DNA of 27,189 nt, taken from an uncultured Muribaculaceae bacterium. Its GTDB lineage: Bacteria > Bacteroidota > Bacteroidia > Bacteroidales > Muribaculaceae. The notes under the pieces are model-generated. The model did no database searches and had not been told where the DNA came from. It saw only the letters and a program-made list of their open reading frames with translations. The stretch spans positions 1 to 27,189 of the forward strand of contig CAJLTZ010000027.1 of the NCBI GenBank assembly GCA_905209725.1. Direction: 5' to 3'. Position numbers and translations under genes: made by a program. How positions within the stretch are numbered: the first letter of the stretch is position 1; the number at the start of each line of letters is the position of its first letter. This document shows positions 7,321 to 15,418 of this stretch, piece after piece.

Positions 7321-7515
7321 ATGAAGACATCGTCGCTAATAGGATTCCTGCTTTTGCTCGTGGTGTGGATATGGCTTGCCATCCAGCTGCTGAGCACGGG
7401 CGGCATAAATTTGAAGAACATCCTGATTCTTGCCATGTCGGGCATCATATGCTTTGTGCCCCTCATGCGCAAGTTGCGCGAAAAGCAGAACGGAAACAAC
7501 TCCCGTCCTGAATAA
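7321..7515 (+). CDS. Small membrane protein of unknown function
   Basis: This is a 64-residue protein with two hydrophobic helices (about residues 5-26, GFLLLLVVWIWLAIQLL, and 31-49, LKNILILAMSGIICFVPL) and a basic, polar C-terminal tail (RKLREKQNGNNSRPE). The frame is open further upstream, but those codons cross the terminator and promoter. The ATG at 7321 directly after the -7 box is therefore the sensible start. It ends 10 bp before dxs and so probably leads that operon. I do not recognise the family. Confidence 0.7.
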   Translation: MKTSSLIGFLLLLVVWIWLAIQLLSTGGINLKNILILAMSGIICFVPLMRKLREKQNGNNSRPE

Positions 7516-7525
7516 ATTTCATGCT

Positions 7526-9472
7526 ATGACTGATATCTTGGAACATCTTCCCGATCGATATCCAATATTATCCCAGATAAAAAGCCCGGCCGACCTGCGC
7601 GCCCTTCCGGAAGAGACGTTGCCGGAATTGTGCAAGGAGATACGCTCATATCTTATTGGCAGCCTGTCGACCAATCCCGGGCATTTTGCCTCGAGCATGG
7701 GCGCCGTGGAGATTATCGTGGCGATGCACTATGTGTTCGACACTCCGCGCGACAGGGTGGTCTATGACGTTGGCCATCAGGCATATGCCCATAAGCTTCT
7801 TACCGGACGTCTCGAAGCTTTCGCCCGCCAGCGCACGAAGGGCGGCATCAGCGGATTCCCCACTCCGGCCGAAAGCGAATATGACACTTTCATGTGCGGC
7901 CACGCCGGCAATTCGATTTCCGCAGCCCTCGGCATGGCAATCGCCGACATGAACACCCTCGGCGAGGAGGACCGCAAGACCGTGGCCCTTATCGGCGACG
8001 CCTCCATAAGCGGAGGACTCGCATTCGAAGGCCTCAACAATGCATCCAATAATCCCAACAACCTGCTAATTATCCTCAACGACAATGAGATGTCGATTGA
8101 TGATAACGTTGGCGCGCTGCATCGCTATCTCTCCAGCATCAACACATCGTCGGGTTATAACCGGATGCGTTTCCGCATCTACAATTTCTTCCGCCGTCAT
8201 GGCTTTGTCAACGACAAGCGGAAGGGACTTCTGCTCCGCTTCAACAATGCCCTGAAGGCTGTGATTGCAGGCCAGCAGAATATTTTCGAGGGATTGAATA
8301 TCAGATATTTCGGACCGGTCGACGGCAATGATGTGCTGCGTCTTGTGAAAGTGCTTCGAGACATCAAGGAGATGAAGGGTCCCAGAATCCTGCATCTGCA
8401 CACAGTGAAAGGCCATGGTTATGGTCCGGCCGAAAACAATCCGAGCACATGGCACGCTCCCGGCAAGTTCGACCCTGCCACAGGTCAGCGTCAGGCCGAG
8501 ATAAAGAAGAGCGACATACCCAACTGGCAGAATGTGTTTGGGGAAACCCTCGCAGAGTTGGCACAAACCCGCCCAGAAATCGTGGGCATCACCGCGGCAA
8601 TGCCAAGCGGCACATCAATGAACTGCATGGCCCGCTTCCCCGGAAGATATTTCGACGTGGGAATCTCCGAAGGACATGCAGTGACTTTCGCCGGAGGACT
8701 TGCCGCCGCAGGGAAGCGACCCTTTGTGGCCATATATTCCTCATTCCTTCAGCGGAGCTTCGACAATATCATCCATGATGTCGCCATCCAGCATCTTCCG
8801 GTCACTTTCTGCATCGACCGGGCCGGAATCGTAGGAGAGGATGGAGTGACACACCACGGCATGATGGATATCGCCTATCTCCGCATGATACCCGGAATGA
8901 AAGTGGCCTCCCCTATGGATGCGGCCACACTCCGAAATCTCCTTTTTACCGCCACGCAGTCTGATGGCCCCCTTTCAATCCGCTATCCTCGAGGGAAGGC
9001 TGATACGGTCGACTGGAAAACGCCGATGGAACGCATAGAGCCGGGGCGCAGCCGGATTTTGAGTCAACGTAAGAGTGCCAAGGTGGCAGTGCTCAGCATC
9101 GGCCCTGTGGGTCTCGATGTTGTGGAGGCGCTCAAAAATCTTGAGAGGCAGGGCATCATGGCCGACCATTACGATATGATATGGGCCAAACCTCTCGATG
9201 AGCAGCGACTCCTGGAGATTGCCTCAGGATATGCCGGTGTGGTCACAGTGGAGGACGGAGTGATAAGCGGAGGGTTCGGCTCAGCAGTGGCCGAATGGAT
9301 GCAACGCAATGACAGGTCTCTGAAAGTCAAGATGCTCGGCATTCCCGACCAATGGGTTTATCAGGGAACGGTGTCGGAACTGCGCCACGACTGCGGATAC
9401 GACCGTGAGGGAATAGAGAAGGCGGTGAAGGAAATGTATGAAACTCTTGAAAATAGCGTAGAAAATCGATGA
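7526..9472 (+). CDS. dxs: 1-deoxy-D-xylulose-5-phosphate synthase
   Basis: DXS condenses pyruvate and glyceraldehyde 3-phosphate, with thiamine diphosphate, in the first step of the non-mevalonate isoprenoid pathway. The protein is 648 aa. H53 in NPGHFAS corresponds to E. coli H49, and VGHQAYAHKLLTGR follows. The thiamine-binding motif reads GDASISGG (157-164), with Ala where many enzymes have GDG, and its partner is ILNDNEMSID. KGHGYGPAE comes next, and the catalytic glutamate is E382 in ISEGHAVTF. DRAGIVGEDGVTHHG and YPRGKAD are the typical pyrimidine-domain and C-terminal signatures. The ATG at 7526 was chosen over upstream in-frame codons that overlap the preceding small gene. The stop overlaps the trkA start (ATGA at 9469-9472). 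Confidence 0.97.
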   Translation: MTDILEHLPDRYPILSQIKSPADLRALPEETLPELCKEIRSYLIGSLSTNPGHFASSMGAVEIIVAMHYVFDTPRDRVVYDVGHQAYAHKLLTGRLEAFARQRTKGGISGFPTPAESEYDTFMCGHAGNSISAALGMAIADMNTLGEEDRKTVALIGDASISGGLAFEGLNNASNNPNNLLIILNDNEMSIDDNVGALHRYLSSINTSSGYNRMRFRIYNFFRRHGFVNDKRKGLLLRFNNALKAVIAGQQNIFEGLNIRYFGPVDGNDVLRLVKVLRDIKEMKGPRILHLHTVKGHGYGPAENNPSTWHAPGKFDPATGQRQAEIKKSDIPNWQNVFGETLAELAQTRPEIVGITAAMPSGTSMNCMARFPGRYFDVGISEGHAVTFAGGLAAAGKRPFVAIYSSFLQRSFDNIIHDVAIQHLPVTFCIDRAGIVGEDGVTHHGMMDIAYLRMIPGMKVASPMDAATLRNLLFTATQSDGPLSIRYPRGKADTVDWKTPMERIEPGRSRILSQRKSAKVAVLSIGPVGLDVVEALKNLERQGIMADHYDMIWAKPLDEQRLLEIASGYAGVVTVEDGVISGGFGSAVAEWMQRNDRSLKVKMLGIPDQWVYQGTVSELRHDCGYDREGIEKAVKEMYETLENSVENR

Positions 9473-10803
9473 AGATTATCATAGCCGGTGCAGGAGAGGT
9501 GGGAACGCACCTTGCCAAGATGCTGTCGAAGGAGAATCAGGACATCACACTTCTCGACAGCGACCAGGCACGCCTCGACATGATAGACTCGAAATATAAT
9601 CTGATGACATGGAATGGTTCCACGTCATCGTTTGAGAGTCTGAACGATGTGGGCGTGGCTGATTCCGACCTCTACATAGCAGTGACGCCATATGAAACGC
9701 GCAATATCACAAGCTGCGCCATCGCCAAGCGCCTCGGCGCAAAGAAAACGGTGGCGCGCATCGACAACAGCGAGTTTCTGATTCCACGCAACGGCGATGT
9801 GCTCAAGGATCTCGGTGTGGATTATCTTATCTATCCGGAGAATGTGGCTGCAAATGAGATATCAGTAGCCCTCAATCATAACTGGGCGCGATATTGGTAT
9901 GAACTTCACGATGGACAGCTCCAGCTTATCGGCGTAAAGATTCGTTCAAATTCCGTGCTTCAGAATGTCAAACTGAAAGACCTTCCTGTCACCACACATG
10001 ATTTCCACATTGCGGCCATAAAGCGCAACAACGAGACCATCATCCCTAACGGTAATGACGAGATATTGCCCGACGACATAGTGTATTTCATCACTACGCC
10101 GGAGCACATCCCCACGGTGCGGGAACTTTGCGGCAAGAAAAAACTCACGATAAGGAAGGTGCTGATAATGGGTGGCAGCCGCATCACGCGCCGTTTCGCC
10201 AAACTCTATTCTGAAAAATTCCATATCAAGATAATAGATAAGGATATGGCTAATTGCGAGGAGATGGCCACGATGTTTCCCGAATGCGAGATTGTATGCG
10301 GCGACGGCCGCGACATCGAGGTGCTCCGCGATAACAACATCTACCAGTATGATGCCTTTCTGGCATTGACCGACTCTTCGGAGACCAATATCCTTGCCTG
10401 CATGACAGCCAAGGAATTCGGAGTGCCCAAGACAATCGCCGAGGTGGAGAACCTGCAGTTTTTCAGTCTTGCCGAGAATATGAATATCGGCACCATCATC
10501 AATAAGAAACTCCTCGCTTCGAGCCGCATATACAAGATCCTGCTTGACACCGATGAAACCAACTCCCGCTTCTTCGCTCTTCCAGATGCAGAGGTGGCGG
10601 AGATCACGGTGAAAGAGGGCTCCCGCATCACGCGCCATCCGGTGAAGGATCTCAAGCTGCCATTCGGCATGACGCTGGCGGCGATGGTGAGAGAGGGTAA
10701 TGTGATGCTCGTGGGTGGCAACACACAGATAAAGGGTGGCGACATTGTGGTGGTATTCAGTTTGATGGGCACCCTGCAGAGGGTGGAAAAATGGTTCAAT
10801 TGA
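9469..10803 (+). CDS. trkA: Trk potassium uptake system peripheral protein TrkA
   Basis: TrkA is the cytosolic, nucleotide-binding gating subunit of the Trk K+ transporter. The 444 residues hold two RCK units. The first Rossmann fold begins MKIIIAGAGEVG (glycines 7, 9 and 12) and ends its second strand in LLDSD. The second begins near residue 226 with KVLIMGGSRITRR and ends in KIIDKD. Each is followed by a TrkA-C domain (NSVLQNVKLKDLP and SRITRHPVKDLKLP). It starts within the dxs stop codon and ends one base before trkH, so all three should be on one message. Confidence 0.96.
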   Translation: MKIIIAGAGEVGTHLAKMLSKENQDITLLDSDQARLDMIDSKYNLMTWNGSTSSFESLNDVGVADSDLYIAVTPYETRNITSCAIAKRLGAKKTVARIDNSEFLIPRNGDVLKDLGVDYLIYPENVAANEISVALNHNWARYWYELHDGQLQLIGVKIRSNSVLQNVKLKDLPVTTHDFHIAAIKRNNETIIPNGNDEILPDDIVYFITTPEHIPTVRELCGKKKLTIRKVLIMGGSRITRRFAKLYSEKFHIKIIDKDMANCEEMATMFPECEIVCGDGRDIEVLRDNNIYQYDAFLALTDSSETNILACMTAKEFGVPKTIAEVENLQFFSLAENMNIGTIINKKLLASSRIYKILLDTDETNSRFFALPDAEVAEITVKEGSRITRHPVKDLKLPFGMTLAAMVREGNVMLVGGNTQIKGGDIVVVFSLMGTLQRVEKWFN

Positions 10804-10804
10804 G

Positions 10805-12295
10805 ATGGCCGCCATACGAATGAAAAATTATAGGGACCTCCCCTATATCAATTTCCTGCTTCTCCTGAGAATCGTGGGATATCTTTTGGTGATAGAGTCG
10901 GTGTTCATGGTGATACCCGTGATAGTGGCTTTATGCACTAAGACAGAGGGAGTGCTCCCCTTCCTTCTCTGCATGCTTGGCACGGGGGGATGCGGTGCGC
11001 TGATGATGCTGATCCGACCGCGCACGCGGGATATGGGCAAGCGCGAGGCGATTATCCTGACCGGCTTCACATGGGTGGTGCTTTCCCTTTTCGGCATGGT
11101 TCCCTTCATTGTGTATGGCACGCATCTCTCGGTGACAGATGCGTTCTTCGAGACGATGAGCGGCTTTACCACCACCGGCGCCAGCGTGCTCAACACGCTG
11201 GCCGATGTGCCAAAGTCGATTCTTGTGTGGCGGTGTGTGATTCAATGGATTGGCGGTCTCGGAATTATCCTCTTCACGCTTGCCGTGGTGCCGATGCTTA
11301 ATTATTCCGGCGGCATGCAGCTATTCAATGCCGAAGTGACCGGAATCACCCACGACAAATTGCGTCCGCGTGTAAGCTACACTGCCAAAGGCCTTTGGGC
11401 TGTTTATGCAATCCTGACACTCATTCTCATCATCCTGCTGAATTTCTCCGACATGGACTTCTACGACGCGCTCTGCTATGGAATGTCCACGATGTCGACC
11501 GGCGGCTTCAGCAATAGCGACATGAGCCTTGGCCAGTGGAACAGCGTATATATCAAGATTGTGATGACGATATTCATGTTTCTCGGAGGTGTGAATTTCG
11601 CCCTTATCTATAATGCTGCGCGAGGCAAAACCAAGGATCTTGCCAAAAACACGGTGCTGAAGGTATATATCTGGATCATAGCGATAAGTTATCTGATTCT
11701 TGTGGTGAGCATCATATTGGGCCATGAGGTCAAGAATGTGGCGGATGTCACGATTGATCCCCTTTTTCAGGCCGTGTCGATACTATCCTCCACCGGAATC
11801 ACGGAACCTCACTTCTTCGACCAGGGCCCGCTCGCGCTTGTGCTCATAATCATCCTGATGGTGATGGGAGCATGCGCGGGAAGCACATCGGGAGGCGCCA
11901 AAATCGACCGCTTTGTGGTGCTTTTCAAGTTCCTTCGAAATGAGTTCTATAAGATGATGCATCCGAATGCCGTGACCACAGTGAGCATCAACGGCAAGGG
12001 TACCTCGACGGCCATCGTGCAGAAAACGATAGCCTTCCTTTTTGTATATGGCATCGTGATAGTGGCCGGCGGCATGGCATTGTGTCTTATGGGGCTGCCG
12101 CTGAAGGATGGCTTCTTCTGCGCCCTCTCGGCCATATCGAGCACCGGACTTGGCACCGAGGCCACCGGAATCGGCGGCAATTACGCGCTTGTGCCTGACG
12201 CTGCCAAATGGCTTTTGTCATTCATCATGCTTGTGGGACGTCTCGAACTCTTCACTGTCCTGCTTGTGTTCACCCCCTCCTTCTGGAAGAAATAA
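10805..12295 (+). CDS. trkH: Trk potassium uptake system membrane subunit TrkH
   Basis: TrkH is the K+-translocating inner-membrane subunit. It has 496 aa in four membrane-pore-membrane repeats. The four filter glycines are visible: G125 in FTTTGAS, G233 in MSTGGFSN, G331 in SSTGIT and G448 in SSTGLG. The C-terminus WLLSFIMLVGRLELFTVLLV is typical of the last repeat. The ATG at 10805 is one base after the trkA stop. A second ATG at 10820 (MKNYRDLPY) is a possible alternative start. The gene is followed after 18 bp by the inverted-repeat element at 12314-12462. Confidence 0.97.
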   Translation: MAAIRMKNYRDLPYINFLLLLRIVGYLLVIESVFMVIPVIVALCTKTEGVLPFLLCMLGTGGCGALMMLIRPRTRDMGKREAIILTGFTWVVLSLFGMVPFIVYGTHLSVTDAFFETMSGFTTTGASVLNTLADVPKSILVWRCVIQWIGGLGIILFTLAVVPMLNYSGGMQLFNAEVTGITHDKLRPRVSYTAKGLWAVYAILTLILIILLNFSDMDFYDALCYGMSTMSTGGFSNSDMSLGQWNSVYIKIVMTIFMFLGGVNFALIYNAARGKTKDLAKNTVLKVYIWIIAISYLILVVSIILGHEVKNVADVTIDPLFQAVSILSSTGITEPHFFDQGPLALVLIIILMVMGACAGSTSGGAKIDRFVVLFKFLRNEFYKMMHPNAVTTVSINGKGTSTAIVQKTIAFLFVYGIVIVAGGMALCLMGLPLKDGFFCALSAISSTGLGTEATGIGGNYALVPDAAKWLLSFIMLVGRLELFTVLLVFTPSFWKK

Positions 12296-12313
12296 TAGCG
12301 GTGGCAGTCAGTA

Positions 12314-12462
12314 AGACCCCATCCCATAGCAGGGGCGACCGATTTTTGATGCAGCTCAGCAAGTTGAAGAGGGAGCGATGCGGGCATCGTGACCGATGAG
12401 ACTTGGCTGAGATGCGCAAAAAGCGGTCGAACCTACATTAACATTTTTGTGGGATGGGGTCT
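12314..12462 (+). other. 149-bp nested inverted repeat, candidate structured RNA or small palindromic element
   Basis: AGACCCCATCCCA (12314-12326) and TGGGATGGGGTCT (12450-12462) are perfect 13-bp inverted ends. Inside, CGACCG (12336-12341) pairs with CGGTCG (12424-12429), TTTTTG (12343-12348) with CAAAAA (12417-12422), and GCA (12351-12353) with TGC (12413-12415). CTCAGC (12355-12360) pairs with GCTGAG (12406-12411), and AAG (12361-12363) with CTT (12402-12404). At the apex CATCG (12385-12389) can pair with CGATG either before it (12376-12380) or after it (12394-12398). The element is non-coding and begins 18 bp after the trkH stop. It could be a 3'-UTR RNA, an independent ncRNA or a MITE/REP-like insertion. 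No target-site duplication is clear. Confidence 0.55.
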
Positions 12463-12479
12463 AAATAAGGACTGAGCAT

Positions 12480-12511
12480 AAAAAAAGTGCCGCGGCATAA
12501 GTCGCGACACT
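12480..12511 (-). terminator. Intrinsic terminator of ompA
   Basis: On the minus strand AGTGTCGCG and CGCGGCACT form a 9-position stem with one mismatch and an 8-nt loop (ACTTATGC). The stem is followed directly by seven Ts. It lies 45 bp downstream of the ompA stop at 12556. Confidence 0.85.
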
Positions 12512-12521
12512 CTTATTAGTG

Positions 12522-12552
12522 AATCTTTGTGGTATTTTAATCTTTGTGGTAT
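12522..12552. repeat. Short direct repeat next to the ompA stop
   Basis: AATCTTTGTGGTAT occurs at 12522-12535 and again at 12539-12552, 17 bp apart, in the ompA 3' untranslated region. No function is apparent; it is probably a local duplication. Confidence 0.6.
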
Positions 12553-12555
12553 AGA

Positions 12556-13689
12556 TTATTTGTCTTCCATAATGCAGATTGCAACGCGGTTCCAGGATTC
12601 CTCCTCAAACATGTTACCGATGCCTTCGCCCTCGGCTACGATGCGGGATGCCGGAATTTTGTAGCGTTTCATCAGAGCGTCTTTCACAGACTGTGCGCGG
12701 TTCTTGGCAAGACGGATGTTGACTTCTTCAGGACCATCTTTCGATGCGTAACCCTTGATCACAACCTTGCTCTTAGGATGATTGTTGAGGTAAGAAGCAA
12801 TCATCTCAACATTGGGCTGCTGGTCGGCGCCAATCACTGAACTGCCAATCTTGAAGAAGATGTAGCGTACGCTGGAAAGCTGGTTGGTGACCTCTTTCAC
12901 AACCTTGGGAGCTGCGTTCTTGCAAGCCTCGAGCTGAGCGGCCAGATCGGCATTGGACGCCTGGAGCGAACCATTTTCAGCTGTAGCGGCTTTCAACTCG
13001 CCACGGAGATTGTTGACCTCGGCATTGAGTGCGTCGATCTCTGAGCGGTCGAGTGTGGCGCAGCGGAATCCGTTGCCTCCGATATGATAGCTTACGCCTG
13101 CTGTCAGGTTGAAGTTGGCGTTGTTGATATTATAGGAGGCTGTGCTGTTGCGTGTGGGATTGCTTGTCATGTCCCAGAGAATCGATGGTGTGATGTTGAT
13201 GGTCACATAGTCGCTGACATTAAAGTTGAAGTTCAGTCCAACCTTTGTGCCGAAATAGTTAATATCGTGAATGCGGGTTTCATATCTGTGTCCCCAGCCT
13301 GCTCCGGCCACAAGTTCCATATCGAATGGACGGGTCTGGCAAGGATAGCCTCCGAAGAGGTTGAAGAGGTTTACGCCTCCGTACATTCCTACATAGGAAT
13401 CGTCGAATGCTGTGGAACTCTGAGGTCCACGGGCTGTGGAGGTGTTGATACCGAAGAGACCTTCAACGCCAAGTTTGAACGTCGGGGTAATCTTCTTGTC
13501 AAAATGCAAGCCGACAATAGGACGCATGCCACCGAAGAATGCACTTCCATGCATGGGGGTGGTGACGCCTGCGTCAAGTCCGATTGACCAGTTGTCGCCA
13601 AATTTCGGGGCTGTCATAATATTGTCCTGGGCAAAGCCACTTGCTGTGGCTCCAAGAGCCAACGCAGCAATAAGGAAATACTTTTTCAT
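12556..13689 (-). CDS. OmpA family outer-membrane protein
   Basis: This is an outer-membrane beta-barrel with a peptidoglycan-binding tail, 377 aa. Residues 1-21 are a signal peptide (MKKYFLIAALALGATASGFA-Q). Residues about 22-225 form the barrel. A heptad-like coiled stretch (SEIDALNAEVNNLRGELKAA) links it to the OmpA domain (about 265-377), which has VVIKGYASKDGPEE and LAKNRAQSVKDAL. The Asp and Arg of these two motifs are the residues that hold diaminopimelate in the family. The leader is about 70 nt, and a strong terminator follows. It should tether the outer membrane to the cell wall and is likely an abundant protein. Confidence 0.94.
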   Translation of the reverse strand: MKKYFLIAALALGATASGFAQDNIMTAPKFGDNWSIGLDAGVTTPMHGSAFFGGMRPIVGLHFDKKITPTFKLGVEGLFGINTSTARGPQSSTAFDDSYVGMYGGVNLFNLFGGYPCQTRPFDMELVAGAGWGHRYETRIHDINYFGTKVGLNFNFNVSDYVTINITPSILWDMTSNPTRNSTASYNINNANFNLTAGVSYHIGGNGFRCATLDRSEIDALNAEVNNLRGELKAATAENGSLQASNADLAAQLEACKNAAPKVVKEVTNQLSSVRYIFFKIGSSVIGADQQPNVEMIASYLNNHPKSKVVIKGYASKDGPEEVNIRLAKNRAQSVKDALMKRYKIPASRIVAEGEGIGNMFEEESWNRVAICIMEDK

Positions 13690-13765
13690 AGCAATTTAAG
13701 TTTATTTTGAGAGGTCATGACGCATTGATGTCTTTGTCATTCCCTCCGGGGTTATATACCTTAAA

Positions 13766-13773
13766 CAACTATA
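13766..13773 (-). promoter_or_regulatory. Possible -7 element of ompA
   Basis: The minus strand reads TATAGTTG, a one-mismatch fit to TAnnTTTG, 76 bp upstream of the ompA ATG. The expected -33 position holds only T-rich sequence. The assignment is weak. Confidence 0.3.
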
Positions 13774-13868
13774 CCCTCCGAAAAGGTTAAAAAAAATATG
13801 CCCTTCAGCATTTTTTTTTAGCGAGGATTATTGACAGAGTGATATAACATTAAGATTATTAAAGAGAT

Positions 13869-13900
13869 AGCGCCATGAATAAGAAATTATCCATGGCGCT
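13869..13900 (-). terminator. Hairpin terminator after the T9SS-sorted protein gene
   Basis: AGCGCCATG (13869-13877) and CATGGCGCT (13892-13900) form a perfect 9-bp stem. After one mismatch four more A-T pairs close on GAAA (TTTC on the minus strand). It lies 42 bp downstream of the stop at 13943. The T-tract after it on the minus strand is imperfect (ATCTCTTTAATAATC). Confidence 0.6.
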
Positions 13901-13942
13901 TATTAATTGATATATTTGTATAAAAATTTTGTGAGGCAAGGC

Positions 13943-15346
13943 CTAATCGGCAGGAGATGTGCCTGTGCCGGAGCCCGACCCCGTGCCTGAGGAGACGCCG
14001 TTGCGTTTGAACTCAATGATGTTGATGTCGCCCCCTTTCTTATATTTCTTGCCATCGGCTCCGCGGGCCTCTATCACATAATAGTATACGCCTGCCTTTA
14101 CAGGTTTACCTTTATATTTGCCGTCCCAGCCCTGCGACGGGTCGGAAAACTGGAACACCTGGTTGCCGTAGCGGTCGAAAATCCAGCAATTGAATTCTGT
14201 AAGGGAGCGATATCCCACCTTCCATTCGTCGTTCACTCCGTCACCATTGGGAGAGAAGGCATTAGGGATGCGAAGTTCGGAGCTGCCTATCTCTATGGTG
14301 TAGACATCACCATAGGCTTCACATGTGCCATCATTGTTGCTGCCCACGAAGCGCACGTAGAATGTGCCCTCCTGGTCGAAGGTATATTCGAGATTCTGCT
14401 GGTTGAAACGATACTGGATATATTCGAAACCCTCGTCGGAGGCAATCTGCCATTCGTTGTGAATCACGGCATCGGTGGCGAATGCCGAGAAAGTGAAATC
14501 AGCCGGAGCGGAGCCGCCGAGTCCCTGCGTGTCAGCTTTCACCATATTGGAGGGAACGTCGGGATTATCGTCGGGGGCATTTGTCTGCTCGCATGTGGTG
14601 TGCACGGCCACGCCATTCGCAATGAATGCAGGCGATGTGACCTGCAGGCCCATACCCCAGGCTTCCAGGAAGCGGTCACCCTTCAGGATGAAATCGGAAT
14701 TGCAATAGAGAGGGGGCGTGATGCTGATTGGATTGGTGAGATGGTCGAGGGTCTTAACAGCCTGCGTCTGGATGAAATTCTCGGAATCGTCGCTCCATTC
14801 GAGGTTGTTGTATTGAAGTTGCAATTCGCGCGACAGCTCCTTCTGACGGCCGTCGATGGTGTAATAATGTATAGGTCCGCCATCCCCTTCGGCCGCAATC
14901 AGAGTATTGTCGCAATTGCTCTCCACAGAAGGATTCAATGCGCTGAGAGTGAATTTGTGAGGCAGATAATTCACCACCCAGATGTAGGTGGATTTCCCCG
15001 AATCCTCAATGATATATCCCATATCGCCTGCAGGATTGGATACGCGCGCCTCAGTGCCATTGAATTCGAATGAAACGGGCTCGGCATATCCGCCGCCAAG
15101 ATTGCTGTAACGTTGGATGGTGGGACGGCCGGAAAGGTCGGACACAATCATTTCCGAGAGCTCAGAGGCATCATAGACCACATAAATCCGGTCAAGACCT
15201 GTCTGCTTGTCGGCTGTGTATTCAAGCACTTTACGCGACTGGCCGGCGAAATCTACGGTCACCGCAAAAGCCGGAGTTGCAGCCGATGCGATAGCCATCG
15301 CCGCAAAAAGCGAAAACAGTTTATGAGATGATGTGAAAATTGTCAT
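13943..15346 (-). CDS. Exported protein with gliding-motility/T9SS type B C-terminal sorting domain
   Basis: A 467-residue secreted protein. From the ATG at 15346 it has a clean signal peptide (MTIFTSSHKLFSLFAAMAIA, cleavage after ATPAFA). An in-frame ATG at 15370 would add eight residues but falls inside the inverted repeat at 15352-15402. The C-terminal domain, from about residue 365, reads LRIPNAFSPNGDGVNDEWKV, then WIFDRYGNQVFQ, GWDGKYKGKPVKAGVYYYVI and a final strand. This is the CHU_C / gliding-motility-associated domain that targets cargo through the type IX secretion system. An unusual Gly/Ser/Thr tail (VSSGTGSGSGTGTSPAD) follows it. The middle holds PKD-like beta sequence (TFSAFATDAVIHNEWQIASD). 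The passenger function is unknown. Confidence 0.85.
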   Translation of the reverse strand: MTIFTSSHKLFSLFAAMAIASAATPAFAVTVDFAGQSRKVLEYTADKQTGLDRIYVVYDASELSEMIVSDLSGRPTIQRYSNLGGGYAEPVSFEFNGTEARVSNPAGDMGYIIEDSGKSTYIWVVNYLPHKFTLSALNPSVESNCDNTLIAAEGDGGPIHYYTIDGRQKELSRELQLQYNNLEWSDDSENFIQTQAVKTLDHLTNPISITPPLYCNSDFILKGDRFLEAWGMGLQVTSPAFIANGVAVHTTCEQTNAPDDNPDVPSNMVKADTQGLGGSAPADFTFSAFATDAVIHNEWQIASDEGFEYIQYRFNQQNLEYTFDQEGTFYVRFVGSNNDGTCEAYGDVYTIEIGSSELRIPNAFSPNGDGVNDEWKVGYRSLTEFNCWIFDRYGNQVFQFSDPSQGWDGKYKGKPVKAGVYYYVIEARGADGKKYKKGGDINIIEFKRNGVSSGTGSGSGTGTSPAD

Positions 15347-15351
15347 GACGA

Positions 15352-15402
15352 AGGGGCGACATATTATCATCGCCTGAATAATTAACGTAAACTGTCGCCC
15401 CT
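15352..15402 (-). promoter_or_regulatory. Inverted repeat between the DUF389 gene and the T9SS protein gene
   Basis: AGGGGCGACA (15352-15361) and TGTCGCCCCT (15393-15402) are a perfect 10-bp inverted repeat with a 31-nt spacer. It fills the 72-bp gap between the two minus-strand genes. It could be a leader structure for the downstream gene, a weak terminator or an operator. No T-run follows, so a standard intrinsic terminator is unlikely. Confidence 0.5.
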
Positions 15403-15418
15403 ATAGTGCATGACCCTA

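Noticed and set aside
9946..10815. A 289-codon open frame antisense to trkA
   Set aside because: It lies wholly within the clear RCK-domain gene and has no recognisable domain or own promoter.
12314..12462. SRP RNA, tmRNA or RNase P RNA
   Set aside because: The SRP apical loop, a tmRNA tag frame and the RNase P conserved blocks are all absent, and the size does not fit the last two.
12314..12462. Insertion sequence
   Set aside because: There is no transposase and no clear target-site duplication; only a non-coding small element remains possible.
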